DNA of 64,000 nucleotides from Gammaproteobacteria bacterium (GTDB lineage: Bacteria; Pseudomonadota; Gammaproteobacteria; Steroidobacterales; Steroidobacteraceae): contig JAQGOE010000119.1 in NCBI GenBank assembly GCA_028293725.1, forward strand, positions 1 through 64,000, given 5' to 3'. The notes under the pieces were generated by a model. That model was not told the origin of the DNA. It was given only the letters and a program-made list of their open reading frames with translations, and did not search any database. This document shows positions 40,648 through 49,854 of the stretch, in pieces (position 1 is the stretch's first letter; every line of letters begins with the position of its first letter). Both the position numbers and the translations under genes were made by a program.

Positions 40648-43461
40648 TCACTGCGGCACCAACAATTTCTCAAACGCCGCCAGCGGCACCGGATGGCTGA
40701 ACAGGTAACCCTGACAGGCCAGGCAGCCATTACGCTCGAGAAACTCCCGCTGGGCCGCGGTCTCGACGCCTTCGGCAATGGTGGTGAGTCGCAAGCTTCG
40801 GGCCATGGTGATGATGGTCTGGACGACGATGGCATCGTTCGCACTGTGCGGCAGGTTGTGAACGAAGGAGCGGTCGATCTTGATCTGATCGAGCGGCAGC
40901 CGTGTCAGATAAGACAGCGAGGAATAGCCCGTCCCAAAATCATCCATGCAGAATCCGACGCCGAGTCGCTTGAGCGCGTGCATTTTGCGGATCGTGTCTT
41001 CGATGTCGTCCAGGATCAGGGACTCTGTGAGCTCGATCTTCAAGCGCTCGGCGGGCGCGCCGGCGTCCTGCAGTGCCCGGCCCACCTGGTCGACGAAGTC
41101 GGGCTGCCGGAACTGGCGCGCGCTCACATTGATGGCAAGATAGAGATCCTGCGAGCGCCCGCTGCCGCTCCAGTCCTTGAGTTGTCGGCAAGCCGTTTCC
41201 AACACCCACTGTCCGACTTCCAGGATCAACCCGGTTTCCTCGGCCAGCGGAATGAACTGGTCGGGGAAAATCAAGCCACGCTCCGGGTGTTGCCAGCGCA
41301 CCAGCGCTTCAGCGCCAATAATGCCGCGCAGGCTGTGCACCTGCGGCTGATAGTACAGAACGAACTCGCGGCGATAGATCGCGAAGCGCAGCTCGGCCTC
41401 GAGGCTGACCCGGGCGGCGAGCGCCGCTTGCATGTGGGGATCGAAGAATCGCAGCGTATTGCGACCCGCCGATTTGGCCTGGTACATCGCGATGTCGGCT
41501 TGCTTTACGAGCTCCTCCACGGACGTGTTGAGAGCGCCGAAAAGCGTAATGCCGATGCTCGGCGTGCTGTGGAGGACCCGTTTGCCGATCACATGAGGTC
41601 GATTGAGGACCTCCAGAATCTGTTCCGCGACTCCCTTGGCCTGTGTCGCGGCCTCCTCCGGAGAGACACCGAGATTCTCCAGCACCACGACGAACTCATC
41701 ACCGCCGAGACGTGCGACGGTGTCACCTTCACGAACGGTGGCGGTCAAGCGCCCGGCGACGCTACACAACAATCGATCGCCCACTTCGTGGCCGCTGGTA
41801 TCGTTGAGGATCTTGAATTGGTCGAGATCGATGAACAGCAGGGCGCCATCGAGCCGACTCTGCGCGATGTTGGCCAGCGCCTGGCCCAAGCGCTCCATGA
41901 GTAGGCGCCGATTGGGCAACCGCGTCAGAGGATCGTAGTAGGCGAGTTGCTCGATCTCGCGCTCGGCGGCCGCGACTTTGTGTCGCTCGGTGATGTCGCG
42001 TGCAACACCGACCACCCCGCTCGGCGCCCCGGTGTGATCCCGCATGGTGATTTTGACGGTTTCAAACAAACCGTGGTAGCCACCGTCCGCAAAAGTGAGC
42101 CATTCCTCGTTGAGACAAGGTTTGCCGGCCGCCAATGTCTTGCGGTCGTGGTCGCGGAAAAAGTCCGCCAGGTCGGTGGCAAAGAAGTCATAGTCTGTCT
42201 TACCTACAATCTCAGCTTCGGACGCGCCCATCAGCCGCTCGACCTGCCGATTGCAGGCCAGATAAACGCCGCCTAGATCTTTCATCCAGACGAGATCCGG
42301 AATCGTCTGCATGACCGTGCGCAGTCGCTCTTCGTTCTGCCGCAGATCGCGGTACGCCAGCAGGCTCGAAAGGCCGTCAGCGAGCCGCCGACCGATTTCC
42401 TGAAAAAGCTTCTCGTCCTCCGCGCTCCAGAGCCGGGGGAAGCTGCACTGGTGCAGGCCGAACATGTAGGGCTTATCCCTTTTCGGATAGATCGCCATGA
42501 CGAGCATGGACTGGGCTCCGTAATCCCGGCCGGCGCGCGGAATCGACCGGTCGGTGCCCGGACCGAAGGCCAAGGGGCCCTCGGCGCTCAACACACTGCG
42601 GGTCACACCTAACACTTCCGGATCCATGGGAAGCTCGAGACCCAACGCATGGGCTCCGGGGTATTCAGGCCGGGTACGCTCCATGGGGATACGCCACGTC
42701 GGCGCCTCGAGATCGCAGGGATACATCAGGAAGGCCCGGTCGCAACCGAAGATCGACAGCGCCACGTCCAGAACATCGCCGAGCAACCGCTCGAAGTCCT
42801 CGTTCTCCTGAATCGCCAGGTTGATCCAGTCCATGCTCGTAAAGTAGCGCAGCGCGCTCTGGCGCTCCTGTTCGAGGCGCTTGTGCGCGACCCGAGTACG
42901 CAGGCCCGTTATGCCAAACGCCAGATTCCCCGCCAGATCCTCCAACAAACGCATCTCGTCCGCCGTGAAGGCATGGGGCAGCGTCGAATAGATGGCGAGG
43001 ATCCCGAACGTGTGTTGGCTTTCATCACGCAATGGCAGAACAGCGCCAGAGCGATAACCGCGCTGCAGAGCCAATGCGCGCCATGGGGCTGCCGCGGAGT
43101 CGACCGCAAAATCCTGGATGCAGGCGCTGCGCCCACTGCGGATTGCCGTTCCCGCCGGGCCGCGTCCGCGCTCGGTGTCCGCCCAGGTCAGCCCGCTTTG
43201 TTCGAGATAACCCTCTTCCTTGCCACCCCAGGCGACCGGGCGGATGGTCTTGGCCTCATCGTCTTCGCGATACCCTACCCAGGCCATGCGGTAGCCGGCC
43301 TCTTCGCACACGATCCGGCAGATATCATTGAGCAGTTTCGGTTCGCTCTCCGCCCGTAGCAGTGTCCGAACACAACTGCTGATAGCTCCCAACTCACGAT
43401 TCAGGCGGCGCAGAGCGTCCTCTGCGAGCTGCTGCGCGCGAGTGAGATCTTCGCCGGACAT
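40648..43461 (-). CDS. GAF-GAF-PAS-GGDEF-EAL cyclic-di-GMP signalling protein
   Basis: A 937-residue cytoplasmic protein. Order: GAF (about 20-180), second GAF (about 205-355, with MLVMAIYPKRDKPYMFGL), PAS (about 370-490, LVWMKDLGGVYLACNRQVER), GGDEF (about 500-665) and EAL (about 675-930). The cyclase site is intact (DTVARLGGDEFVVVLENLG). The phosphodiesterase site is also intact: EALVRWQHP, NVSARQF, ELTES, DDFGTGYSSLSYL, KIDRSFV and EGVET. Both activities are therefore possible. The ATG at 43,461 is supported by GGGGGG 4 bases upstream. The gene is divergent from the VIT gene with a 100-base gap. Confidence 0.93.
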   Translation of the reverse strand: MSGEDLTRAQQLAEDALRRLNRELGAISSCVRTLLRAESEPKLLNDICRIVCEEAGYRMAWVGYREDDEAKTIRPVAWGGKEEGYLEQSGLTWADTERGRGPAGTAIRSGRSACIQDFAVDSAAAPWRALALQRGYRSGAVLPLRDESQHTFGILAIYSTLPHAFTADEMRLLEDLAGNLAFGITGLRTRVAHKRLEQERQSALRYFTSMDWINLAIQENEDFERLLGDVLDVALSIFGCDRAFLMYPCDLEAPTWRIPMERTRPEYPGAHALGLELPMDPEVLGVTRSVLSAEGPLAFGPGTDRSIPRAGRDYGAQSMLVMAIYPKRDKPYMFGLHQCSFPRLWSAEDEKLFQEIGRRLADGLSSLLAYRDLRQNEERLRTVMQTIPDLVWMKDLGGVYLACNRQVERLMGASEAEIVGKTDYDFFATDLADFFRDHDRKTLAAGKPCLNEEWLTFADGGYHGLFETVKITMRDHTGAPSGVVGVARDITERHKVAAAEREIEQLAYYDPLTRLPNRRLLMERLGQALANIAQSRLDGALLFIDLDQFKILNDTSGHEVGDRLLCSVAGRLTATVREGDTVARLGGDEFVVVLENLGVSPEEAATQAKGVAEQILEVLNRPHVIGKRVLHSTPSIGITLFGALNTSVEELVKQADIAMYQAKSAGRNTLRFFDPHMQAALAARVSLEAELRFAIYRREFVLYYQPQVHSLRGIIGAEALVRWQHPERGLIFPDQFIPLAEETGLILEVGQWVLETACRQLKDWSGSGRSQDLYLAINVSARQFRQPDFVDQVGRALQDAGAPAERLKIELTESLILDDIEDTIRKMHALKRLGVGFCMDDFGTGYSSLSYLTRLPLDQIKIDRSFVHNLPHSANDAIVVQTIITMARSLRLTTIAEGVETAAQREFLERNGCLACQGYLFSHPVPLAAFEKLLVPQ

Positions 43462-43499
43462 ACGCCCCCCACTTATTTGCTGCATGACAGCAATGCGGA

Positions 43500-43528
43500 T
43501 TACGTGCTCCTGCTCCGATGGGTAGAAT
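43500..43528 (+). promoter_or_regulatory. Sigma-70-like promoter of the VIT gene
   Basis: TTACGT (43,500-43,505) and TAGAAT (43,523-43,528) are separated by 17 bases. The boxes lie about 35-60 bases before the ATG at 43,562, after the divergent GGDEF-EAL start. Confidence 0.4.
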
Positions 43529-43561
43529 AGCGCACCGAAGCAGACTGAGGAGCCCTCGACA

Positions 43562-44257
43562 ATGCCCGCCACCTACGACGAACTACATAGCACAGGACGC
43601 GTAGGCTGGCTGCGCGCCGCCGTGTTGGGGGCAGACGATGGCATCGTGTCCACATCGAGCCTGATGCTGGGGGTCGCAGCTTCGCATGCGAGTCACGGCA
43701 GCGTGCTCGTTTCCGGGGCCGCCGGACTGGTGGCCGGCGCCATGTCGATGGCTGCTGGCGAATACGTATCGGTGCAATCCCAGGCCGACGCCGAACATGC
43801 CGATCTCGAGCGTGAGCGCGCAGAGCTCAAAGCAGATGACAAGGGCGAGCACCGGGAACTGGCGGCGATCTACGTCGCGCGCGGGCTCGATCCGTCGCTC
43901 GCGAAACAGGTCGCCGAGCAGTTGATGGCCCACGACGCGTTAGGTGCGCACGCGCGCGACGAACTCGGCATCTCCGAGGCTCTGCGCCCGCGTCCCATTC
44001 AAGCCGCGCTGGCATCCGCAACTAGCTTTGCGGTTGGTGCAGCCATGCCTCTCCTGGTTACCGCTATGACTTCGGGGACAGGACTGATCGTCATCGTCTC
44101 GGGAACCTCACTGGCCTGCCTCGCGGTTCTCGGCGGGTTAGCCGCTCGCGCGGGCGGCGCAAGTCCCACAAAAGGCGCACTCCGCGTGACCTTCTGGGGC
44201 GCATTCGCCATGGCACTGACCACAGCCGTGGGGGCGCTGTTCGGGGCGGCTGCCTAG
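43562..44257 (+). CDS. VIT1/CCC1-family transporter
   Basis: A 231-residue inner-membrane protein of the vacuolar-iron-transporter family, which moves Fe2+ or Mn2+. The N-terminal signature GWLRAAVLGADDGIVSTSSL and the AGAMSMAAGEYVSVQSQADA stretch with conserved Glu are characteristic, as are the charged cytoplasmic loop (about 75-135) and the C-terminal pairs of membrane segments (ALASATSFAVGAAMPLLVTA, LIVIVSGTSLACLAVLGGLA). GAGGAG lies 9-14 bases before the ATG. Single gene with a probable sigma-70 promoter, convergent with the amidase gene (14-base gap). Confidence 0.93.
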   Translation: MPATYDELHSTGRVGWLRAAVLGADDGIVSTSSLMLGVAASHASHGSVLVSGAAGLVAGAMSMAAGEYVSVQSQADAEHADLERERAELKADDKGEHRELAAIYVARGLDPSLAKQVAEQLMAHDALGAHARDELGISEALRPRPIQAALASATSFAVGAAMPLLVTAMTSGTGLIVIVSGTSLACLAVLGGLAARAGGASPTKGALRVTFWGAFAMALTTAVGALFGAAA

Positions 44258-44271
44258 GCGCGTCGTAGACG

Positions 44272-45756
44272 CTAACAAACTGGCGGGGGCACGTATCCGC
44301 CGAGCGCCTGCTCGGCGAGTTGGGCGAATCGCAGTGAAGTGCGGTCCTGTAAATAGGGACCCACGACCTGCAGGCCCATCGGCAGGCCATCAATCAGACG
44401 ACCGGTTGGGATTGCCGTTGCCGGCAGATTCGCCACGGTGACAAGGCCGGGCCACTGGAGCCCATTCAGGTACGGAATCGACTGGCCGTCCACAACGAGC
44501 GTCCGCGAATACTGTGCGATGTGACCGGGCCCCGTACCTGAGTGATCATGCGGAAACGCCACCCCAGGCGAGATCGGACACAGGATCACATCGTAGCGCT
44601 GAAAGAATCGCTCCCAGGCGGCGCGCAACCGTTGCTGTTGCTCCTGCAGGGCCAGAAAGTCATGGTGTGTGAGACGAACGGCACGCGCGATCCGTGTTGG
44701 ATAACTGTGTGGACCCGCATCTAACTGTTGCGCAACCTGCTCCGTAGCGACTAACACGTCTTCAGGCATCCCGGCAGATACAGTACTGAATAACATCGCG
44801 ACATACAGATCATCGCTGGCTACGACATCGATCTTGGGCCGCGCGTCCGGATCGACCTGAACACCGTGGCGCCGTAGTTCGTCGGCATACGAATGCATCG
44901 CATCCACACAGCGCCGATCAACACTATAAGCCTTCTGATCCGCCCAAAGCGCAACTCGGAAATCGGCGAGCCGCTCGTGACGGCTCGGCGGAACCCGTAC
45001 CGACCATGCCGCGAGATCTGCTGTCGTGGGTGCGGCGAGTACGTCGAGTGCCAGTTCCAGATCTGTGGCGCTACGGGCAATAGGCCCGCCGATGCCCAGC
45101 GGCGGCGATGACAATGCGCCAGGCGGCGGCGGAATGTGGCCGCGCATCGGCACGAGGTTGTAACTGGACTTGTGGCCGTAGACGCCGCAGAAGTGCGCCG
45201 GGCAACGGATCGATCCGCCGATATCGCTTCCCAACTCGAGGGACGAGAATCCTGCCGCCACCGCAGCCGCGGCCCCACCGGATGAGCCACCCGGTGTGCG
45301 CTCGGGATTCCAGGGGTTGTTCGTAGTGCCGTAGAGCGCGTTATAACTTTGATGGTCCGCCGCCGCCAAGGGCACATTCGTTTTCCCGAATGGCACCGCG
45401 CCAGCGGCTCGCAAGCGTGCCACGGCATCAGCATCGCGTTGAGGACGATGGCCGGCGAGCTCCGGAAAGCCGCATGTAGCCGTCATTCCCACCGTCTCAT
45501 ACGCATCTTTGATGGTAATCGGCAAGCCATGCAAAGGCCCTCGCCTCTCGTCCGGCGTATTGTCCGCAGCGCGCGCGGCCTGACTGGCACCCTCGACATC
45601 CATTGCCACAACCGCATTTAGTGTCGGATTGACACGCTCAATACGTGAAAGCTGCAGGTCGAGTAGCTCCAGCGAGCCGAGCCTGCGCTCACGCAGCAGT
45701 CGCAACAGCTCCGTCGCCGAGCGAAGCTCTAGAGGAAGGGTGTTTTCGTTGTGCAT
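44272..45756 (-). CDS. Amidase-signature-family amidohydrolase
   Basis: A 494-residue enzyme that cleaves C-N amide bonds. The Ser-cisSer-Lys triad is visible: Lys in LHGLPITIKDAYETVG, cis-Ser in PGGSSGGAAAAVAAGFSS and nucleophile Ser in LELGSDIGGSIRCPAHFCGV. The C-terminal half (about 240-490) carries LVVDGQSIPYLNGLQWPGL and ATAIPTGRLIDGLPMGLQVV, typical of fatty-acid- or peptide-amide hydrolases. There is no GatCAB context and no signal peptide. Substrate unknown; it may belong with the catabolic genes that follow on the other strand. Confidence 0.92.
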   Translation of the reverse strand: MHNENTLPLELRSATELLRLLRERRLGSLELLDLQLSRIERVNPTLNAVVAMDVEGASQAARAADNTPDERRGPLHGLPITIKDAYETVGMTATCGFPELAGHRPQRDADAVARLRAAGAVPFGKTNVPLAAADHQSYNALYGTTNNPWNPERTPGGSSGGAAAAVAAGFSSLELGSDIGGSIRCPAHFCGVYGHKSSYNLVPMRGHIPPPPGALSSPPLGIGGPIARSATDLELALDVLAAPTTADLAAWSVRVPPSRHERLADFRVALWADQKAYSVDRRCVDAMHSYADELRRHGVQVDPDARPKIDVVASDDLYVAMLFSTVSAGMPEDVLVATEQVAQQLDAGPHSYPTRIARAVRLTHHDFLALQEQQQRLRAAWERFFQRYDVILCPISPGVAFPHDHSGTGPGHIAQYSRTLVVDGQSIPYLNGLQWPGLVTVANLPATAIPTGRLIDGLPMGLQVVGPYLQDRTSLRFAQLAEQALGGYVPPPVC

Positions 45757-45874
45757 GACGTAGCCCCCATCGACGCACTATACGCGTCCGGCCAGTGGAC
45801 GGTTTGACGACGCAGAGCCGCGAGTCGACCCGTTTCCTCCTAAGATAGAGCGCTCAACTGTAGGGGGGAGTTCC

Positions 45875-46330
45875 ATGCGAAGAACCGTATCGATTCTGAC
45901 GGCCACCGCGGCAGCGCTGCTGCTGGCTTCGGGAGCCCAGGCGGCCGCCCTGTTTGGTGCGCGAGTGGGTGCCGCGGATGCGCCCAAGGTCGCCAAGTTT
46001 TACCAGTCGGTCTTCGGCCTGCAGGAGACCAACCGCCTCGAGTTGCCAAACCTGTTCGAGATCATGCTGAATTTCGGCGATTCAGTCAGCGCGGCCAAGG
46101 AAAACAAGAATCCGGCGGTCATTGTCATCCGCCGGGAGTCCGACGATATCAAGGATACGGTGCCGCACCTGATATTCACGGTGACGGACCTCACGGCCAC
46201 CATTGCCGCCGTCACGGCAGCCGGAGGCAAGATGGACGGCGCGCCGCGTGCGTTCAACAAGTCGATGTTGGGATTCGCGATCGACCCCGCCGGCAACCGG
46301 ATTGAAATCATTCAGCCGCCGGCGCACTAA
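45875..46330 (+). CDS. Exported VOC-superfamily protein
   Basis: A 151-residue protein: a signal peptide (VSILTATAAALLLASGAQAA, cleavage near AQA) and a VOC domain with paired motifs APKVAKFYQSVFGLQETNR, LFEIMLNFGDS and HLIFTVTDLTATIAAVTAAG, ending GFAIDPAGNRIEIIQPP. A conserved metal-binding His set is not obvious. Most VOC proteins are cytoplasmic, so export is unusual. GGGGGG lies 6-11 bases before the ATG. The gene ends at a strong bidirectional terminator shared with the TetR gene. Confidence 0.83.
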   Translation: MRRTVSILTATAAALLLASGAQAAALFGARVGAADAPKVAKFYQSVFGLQETNRLELPNLFEIMLNFGDSVSAAKENKNPAVIVIRRESDDIKDTVPHLIFTVTDLTATIAAVTAAGGKMDGAPRAFNKSMLGFAIDPAGNRIEIIQPPAH

Positions 46331-46345
46331 CCGCTCGTAGCAGAA

Positions 46346-46370
46346 AACATCGGCGTTTCGCGCCGGTGTT
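46346..46370. terminator. Bidirectional terminator between VOC and TetR genes
   Basis: Ten-base arms AACATCGGCG (46,346-46,355) and CGCCGGTGTT (46,361-46,370) pair with a single G-T wobble around TTTCG. T-rich bases follow on the plus strand (TCTTTT) and AAAA precedes, giving a T-tract on the minus strand. Both convergent genes (stops at 46,330 and 46,372) can end here. Confidence 0.75.
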
Positions 46371-46371
46371 G

Positions 46372-47070
46372 CTATCTTTTCGCTTTTGGCTTCTGCCCTT
46401 TGCAGAGCGCGACGAACCCGGCCGCCATGAAGCTGGCCAAGCGCTCCTTGACCGACTCGAAATCCTCGGATTTGCACAGCCCACCCGACAGCCTGTCGAT
46501 TCGACCGGTCCTGGCCAGCGTGTGCATCAACGCGCCCGTCACAAAATCGTAGCCCCAGAAGATATCCTCCCTGGGGCAAGGCTTGAGGGCCTGGGTTAGA
46601 ATGTCCACCAACCGCAACACCACCGGATCGAAGTGGCGGTCCATCAATTTGGCGCCGATCTCCGGCGTATTGCTGACCTGCGCGACAAAGGCCGCATAGT
46701 TCATCCAGCCCGCGCCGCCCGATATATACAGATCGAAGTCAGTATCCAAAAACGCCCGCAATGCTCCCTCGACAGTCGGGTTTCCGGCGGCCTGCTCTTC
46801 ATAGCGGTTCAACGCTTCCATCCGGCGTTGGCTCGTCACAGTGGCACGGCGTGCAAACACCGCCTCGAACAGGCTCGCCTTGTCCTTGAAGTAATAATGC
46901 ATCAGCGTCGTATGGACGCGAACCTTCTGAGCGACGTCGCGCAGGGTAACGCCATGAAGGCCGTGCTTCGAGAAGAGCTCCTCGGCGGCGTCCAGCATTT
47001 GATCGAGCGTTTCTGCGCGCTGTTCTGCCTTGCTACGCGTCTCGCGCTTGGCCTTGCGAACCTTAGTCAT
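46372..47070 (-). CDS. TetR/AcrR-family transcriptional regulator
   Basis: A 232-residue regulator. The N-terminal helix-turn-helix is typical (LDQMLDAAEELFSKHGLHGV, TLRDVAQKVRVHTTLMHYYF, DKASLFEAVFARR). The all-helical ligand domain (about 70-230) has no recognisable specificity. The ATG at 47,070 is preferred to the TTG at 47,076. A perfect 8-base inverted repeat lies 37 bases upstream and is shared with the divergent esterase promoter, so this protein very probably represses the esterase-SDR-thiolase operon and itself until an inducer binds. Confidence 0.93.
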   Translation of the reverse strand: MTKVRKAKRETRSKAEQRAETLDQMLDAAEELFSKHGLHGVTLRDVAQKVRVHTTLMHYYFKDKASLFEAVFARRATVTSQRRMEALNRYEEQAAGNPTVEGALRAFLDTDFDLYISGGAGWMNYAAFVAQVSNTPEIGAKLMDRHFDPVVLRLVDILTQALKPCPREDIFWGYDFVTGALMHTLARTGRIDRLSGGLCKSEDFESVKERLASFMAAGFVALCKGQKPKAKR

Positions 47071-47101
47071 CCCCAATAGCGTACCATGAGCCCATCAGCC
47101 A

Positions 47102-47130
47102 TTGACATTCATTCTATCGAGAATGAATAT
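47102..47130 (+). promoter_or_regulatory. Promoter of the esterase-SDR-thiolase operon
   Basis: A perfect -35 TTGACA (47,102-47,107) and -10-like GAATAT (47,125-47,130) spaced by 17 bases, reading toward the esterase ATG at 47,205. The TetR-type palindrome fills the spacer. Confidence 0.6.
47107..47128. promoter_or_regulatory. TetR-type operator shared by two divergent promoters
   Basis: Perfect inverted arms ATTCATTC (47,107-47,114) and GAATGAAT (47,121-47,128) around the 6-base spacer TATCGA. The site overlaps the spacer of the plus-strand promoter and the -10 and spacer of the minus-strand promoter, an arrangement that would block both. Confidence 0.7.
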
Positions 47131-47138
47131 CGCGTCAA
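47111..47138 (-). promoter_or_regulatory. Promoter of the tetR-type gene
   Basis: On the minus strand TTGACG (47,138-47,133) and TAGAAT (47,116-47,111) are spaced by 16 bases. The boxes interleave with the plus-strand promoter over the same operator. Confidence 0.5.
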
Positions 47139-47204
47139 CGCGCGCCTACGGTGAGCGACACTATATATAGAGGCGCCAGGCGACGCTCGCGAAGGAGTGG
47201 AGTG

Positions 47205-48884
47205 ATGTTTACCCGCAGTGTGACTGTGCGCCGGATCCTCATCGTTCTCTCGCTGGCGGCTGCCCCGCCCCTGATATCCAGCCAGACTGTCACGACCGGC
47301 CCTGCGTCGCCCACGATAAGCACCGAATCAGGACCCGTCACCGGCGTCCCGTTGGCCAACGGTGCTTGGGTATTCAGAGGCATTCCCTACGCGGCGCCTC
47401 CGATCGGGCCACTGCGTTGGAGCCCTCCAACGCCGCCGGCGCACTGGTCCGGAATTCGCCGCCTCAGCGAGTTCGGCCCTGCTTGCATTCAGCCGAAGTC
47501 ATTGCCCACGAGTATTTACGCCGACGATCCGGTGCGCATGGGTGAGGATTGTCTTTACCTGAACGTCTGGAAACCCGCCGAAGCGAGCGCCGCGCCCGTG
47601 ATGGTCTGGATTCACGGCGGCGCGCTGAATACGGGAAGTTCGGCCAGTCGACTCTTTGACGGGCAACACCTCGCGCAGCGGGGCGTAGTGGTCGTCTCCG
47701 TCAACTACAGACTCGGGATCCTCGGTTTCCTGGCTCATCCGGAACTCAGCGAAGAATCTCCGCAGCACGTTTCCGGCAACTACGGCCTGCTCGACCAGAT
47801 CGCAGCTTTGCGGTGGGTCAAAGCAAACATCAAAGCCTTCGGCGGCGATCCATCCAACGTCACCCTATTCGGCGAATCCGCGGGGGCACTGAGCGTGATG
47901 GACCTGTTGGCCAGTCCGCAGGCCCGCGGACTTTTTGCCAAAGCAATCGCTGAGAGCGCCTACATGGTTTCCACTCCGCAGCTACACAACAGCCGCTACG
48001 GGTTGCCCTCCGCCGAGGCCATCGGCGTCGCGACCGCGAAGGCCCTGAAGGCCGACAACCTCAAGGGTCTTAGAGCCATCGACGGACTTACGCTGGTGAC
48101 AAAGTCTGCCGCGGGGGGCTATGTGCCCTTACCCACGGTGGATGGTTGGCTTTTGCCTGATCAACTCGTCGAGATATTCGATCGCGGTGAGCAGACGCAC
48201 GTCCCTCTTCTCGTTGGCTTCAATGCCGGCGAACTTCGCTCGCTGCGGGCCTTGCTGCCACCCATTCCCAAAACGCCCGCGGACTATGAGAGCGAAGTAA
48301 AGACTCGGTTCCGGGACTTGAGCGACGCCTACTTGAAAGTCTACCCAAGCGAAGACGTACAGGGAAGCGTCCTCGCCGCGACCCGGGACGGCCTCTACGG
48401 CTGGACCGCACAACGATTGGCACTGAAGCAAACCGCCGTGGGACAACCGTCCTACCTCTACTTCTTTGCACACTCCTACCCGAGCGAGCGACCTCTGGAT
48501 CTCGAGGCCTTTCACGCCAGCGAAATTCCATTCGTCTTTGGGCTAGTGGGGTCTGATGCCGCCCTGCCAACGAACTGGCCGAAGCCGCCCGATACCCCGG
48601 CGGAGCGGGGTCTTTCCAAAGCAATCATGGATTACTGGACAACTTTCGCGCACGCAGGCGTGCCATCGAGCGACGGAGCCCCCACCTGGAAGCCCTTCGC
48701 AGACGGTGAATCCTACATGGCGTTTCGCGACAAGCCCGTCGCGTCGGTACACCTCCTGCCGGGCATGTATTCTCTGACCGAAGAACTGATTCATCGGCGC
48801 CGAGTGGCCGGAACACAGTACTGGTTTACCAACATCGGATTGGCCTCGCCACCGGTGCCTCCTGCCAGCACCGCCCCGAAGTGA
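47205..48884 (+). CDS. Type-B carboxylesterase/lipase, exported
   Basis: A 559-residue alpha/beta-hydrolase of the type-B carboxylesterase family. A signal peptide (RRILIVLSLAAAPPLISSQ) is followed by conserved motifs: AWVFRGIPYAAPPIG, EDCLYLNVWKP, the oxyanion hole in VWIHGGALNTGSS, the nucleophile Ser in VTLFGESAGALSVMD, an acid in the VPLLVGFNAGELRSL region and the catalytic His in EAFHASEIPFVFGLVG. It hydrolyses ester bonds in the periplasm. The ATG at 47,205 follows AAGGAG at 8-13 bases. First gene of a TetR-controlled operon with SDR and thiolase, which suggests uptake and breakdown of an ester whose acid or alcohol part is then oxidised. Confidence 0.92.
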   Translation: MFTRSVTVRRILIVLSLAAAPPLISSQTVTTGPASPTISTESGPVTGVPLANGAWVFRGIPYAAPPIGPLRWSPPTPPAHWSGIRRLSEFGPACIQPKSLPTSIYADDPVRMGEDCLYLNVWKPAEASAAPVMVWIHGGALNTGSSASRLFDGQHLAQRGVVVVSVNYRLGILGFLAHPELSEESPQHVSGNYGLLDQIAALRWVKANIKAFGGDPSNVTLFGESAGALSVMDLLASPQARGLFAKAIAESAYMVSTPQLHNSRYGLPSAEAIGVATAKALKADNLKGLRAIDGLTLVTKSAAGGYVPLPTVDGWLLPDQLVEIFDRGEQTHVPLLVGFNAGELRSLRALLPPIPKTPADYESEVKTRFRDLSDAYLKVYPSEDVQGSVLAATRDGLYGWTAQRLALKQTAVGQPSYLYFFAHSYPSERPLDLEAFHASEIPFVFGLVGSDAALPTNWPKPPDTPAERGLSKAIMDYWTTFAHAGVPSSDGAPTWKPFADGESYMAFRDKPVASVHLLPGMYSLTEELIHRRRVAGTQYWFTNIGLASPPVPPASTAPK

Positions 48885-48912
48885 ACATTCGCCAATCACA
48901 GGAACCGCGTCG

Positions 48913-49854
48913 ATGACAATCGATCTTTCCGGAAGAGTCGCAATCGTAACAGGCGCCGGTGTTGGACTAGGCCGTGAGCATGCGCTTCTTCTGGCACGTC
49001 GGGGAGCCAAGGTCGTGGTGAACGACGTGGGGGTCTCGGTCTCCGGAACTGGCTCGTCCACTCGAGCCGCCGAGGCTGTTGTCGCGGAAATCCGTGCCGC
49101 CGGCGGCGAAGCGATACCAAGCGCCATATCCGTCACCGATCATGCGGCGATAGAGCAGATGGTTGAAGAGACGCGCTCCCTCTGGGGGAGGATTGATATT
49201 CTCGTCAACAATGCCGGCATCCTGCGCGACAAGTCATTCTCCAAAATGAGCCTCGAGGATTTTCGCAGTGTGATTGACGTCCATCTCATGGGTTCGGTTC
49301 ACTGCACCAAGGCAGTCTGGAATCACATGAAGGAACAGCGTTACGGCCGCATCGTACTGACGACCTCCTCCTCGGGTCTCTATGGCAACTTCGGACAGGC
49401 GAATTACGGAGCCGCCAAACTTGCGCTGGTCGGCCTCATGCAGACGCTCGCGCTGGAAGGCGCCAGACACAACATTCGTGTCAACTGCATCGCACCGTCG
49501 GCCGGCACGCGGATGCTCGATGGACTGATGTCTGAGGACATGCTCAAGACTCTTCACCCCGCCGCCGTCAGCCCCGGCGTACTAGCACTTGTGGGAGAGG
49601 ATGCGCCGACGCGGACGATCCTGTGCGCGGGCGGAGGTAGTTATGAACAAGCCCACATTACGCTGACACGCGGCATCTACGTCGGCGTTCATGATGAGGC
49701 TGCCGAAGACGTGGCGAATAACTGGACTGCCATCGGTGACCGGACGGACGAGCTGTTACCCGGTACGGGAGCCCTGCAGAGCCAGATGGAGTTCGAGAAA
49801 TCCAAGTCGGCCCAGGCGGCAGCGACGCCGTCCAAAGAAAACCCGCGGAAGTGA
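48913..49854 (+). CDS. SDR-family oxidoreductase, peroxisomal MFE-2-like
   Basis: A 313-residue short-chain dehydrogenase. The cofactor motif VTGAGVGLGREHALLLARRG, NAGILRDKSF (NNAG), and the catalytic triad Ser-Tyr-Lys in SSSGLYGNFGQANYGAAKLA are intact. The NDVGV loop and the C-terminal extension (about 250-313) resemble the 3-hydroxyacyl-CoA dehydrogenase domain of MFE-2 and bacterial steroid side-chain-degradation SDRs; a 3-hydroxyacyl-CoA substrate is therefore likely. It starts 28 bases after the esterase stop and overlaps the thiolase start (GTGA). Confidence 0.88.
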   Translation: MTIDLSGRVAIVTGAGVGLGREHALLLARRGAKVVVNDVGVSVSGTGSSTRAAEAVVAEIRAAGGEAIPSAISVTDHAAIEQMVEETRSLWGRIDILVNNAGILRDKSFSKMSLEDFRSVIDVHLMGSVHCTKAVWNHMKEQRYGRIVLTTSSSGLYGNFGQANYGAAKLALVGLMQTLALEGARHNIRVNCIAPSAGTRMLDGLMSEDMLKTLHPAAVSPGVLALVGEDAPTRTILCAGGGSYEQAHITLTRGIYVGVHDEAAEDVANNWTAIGDRTDELLPGTGALQSQMEFEKSKSAQAAATPSKENPRK

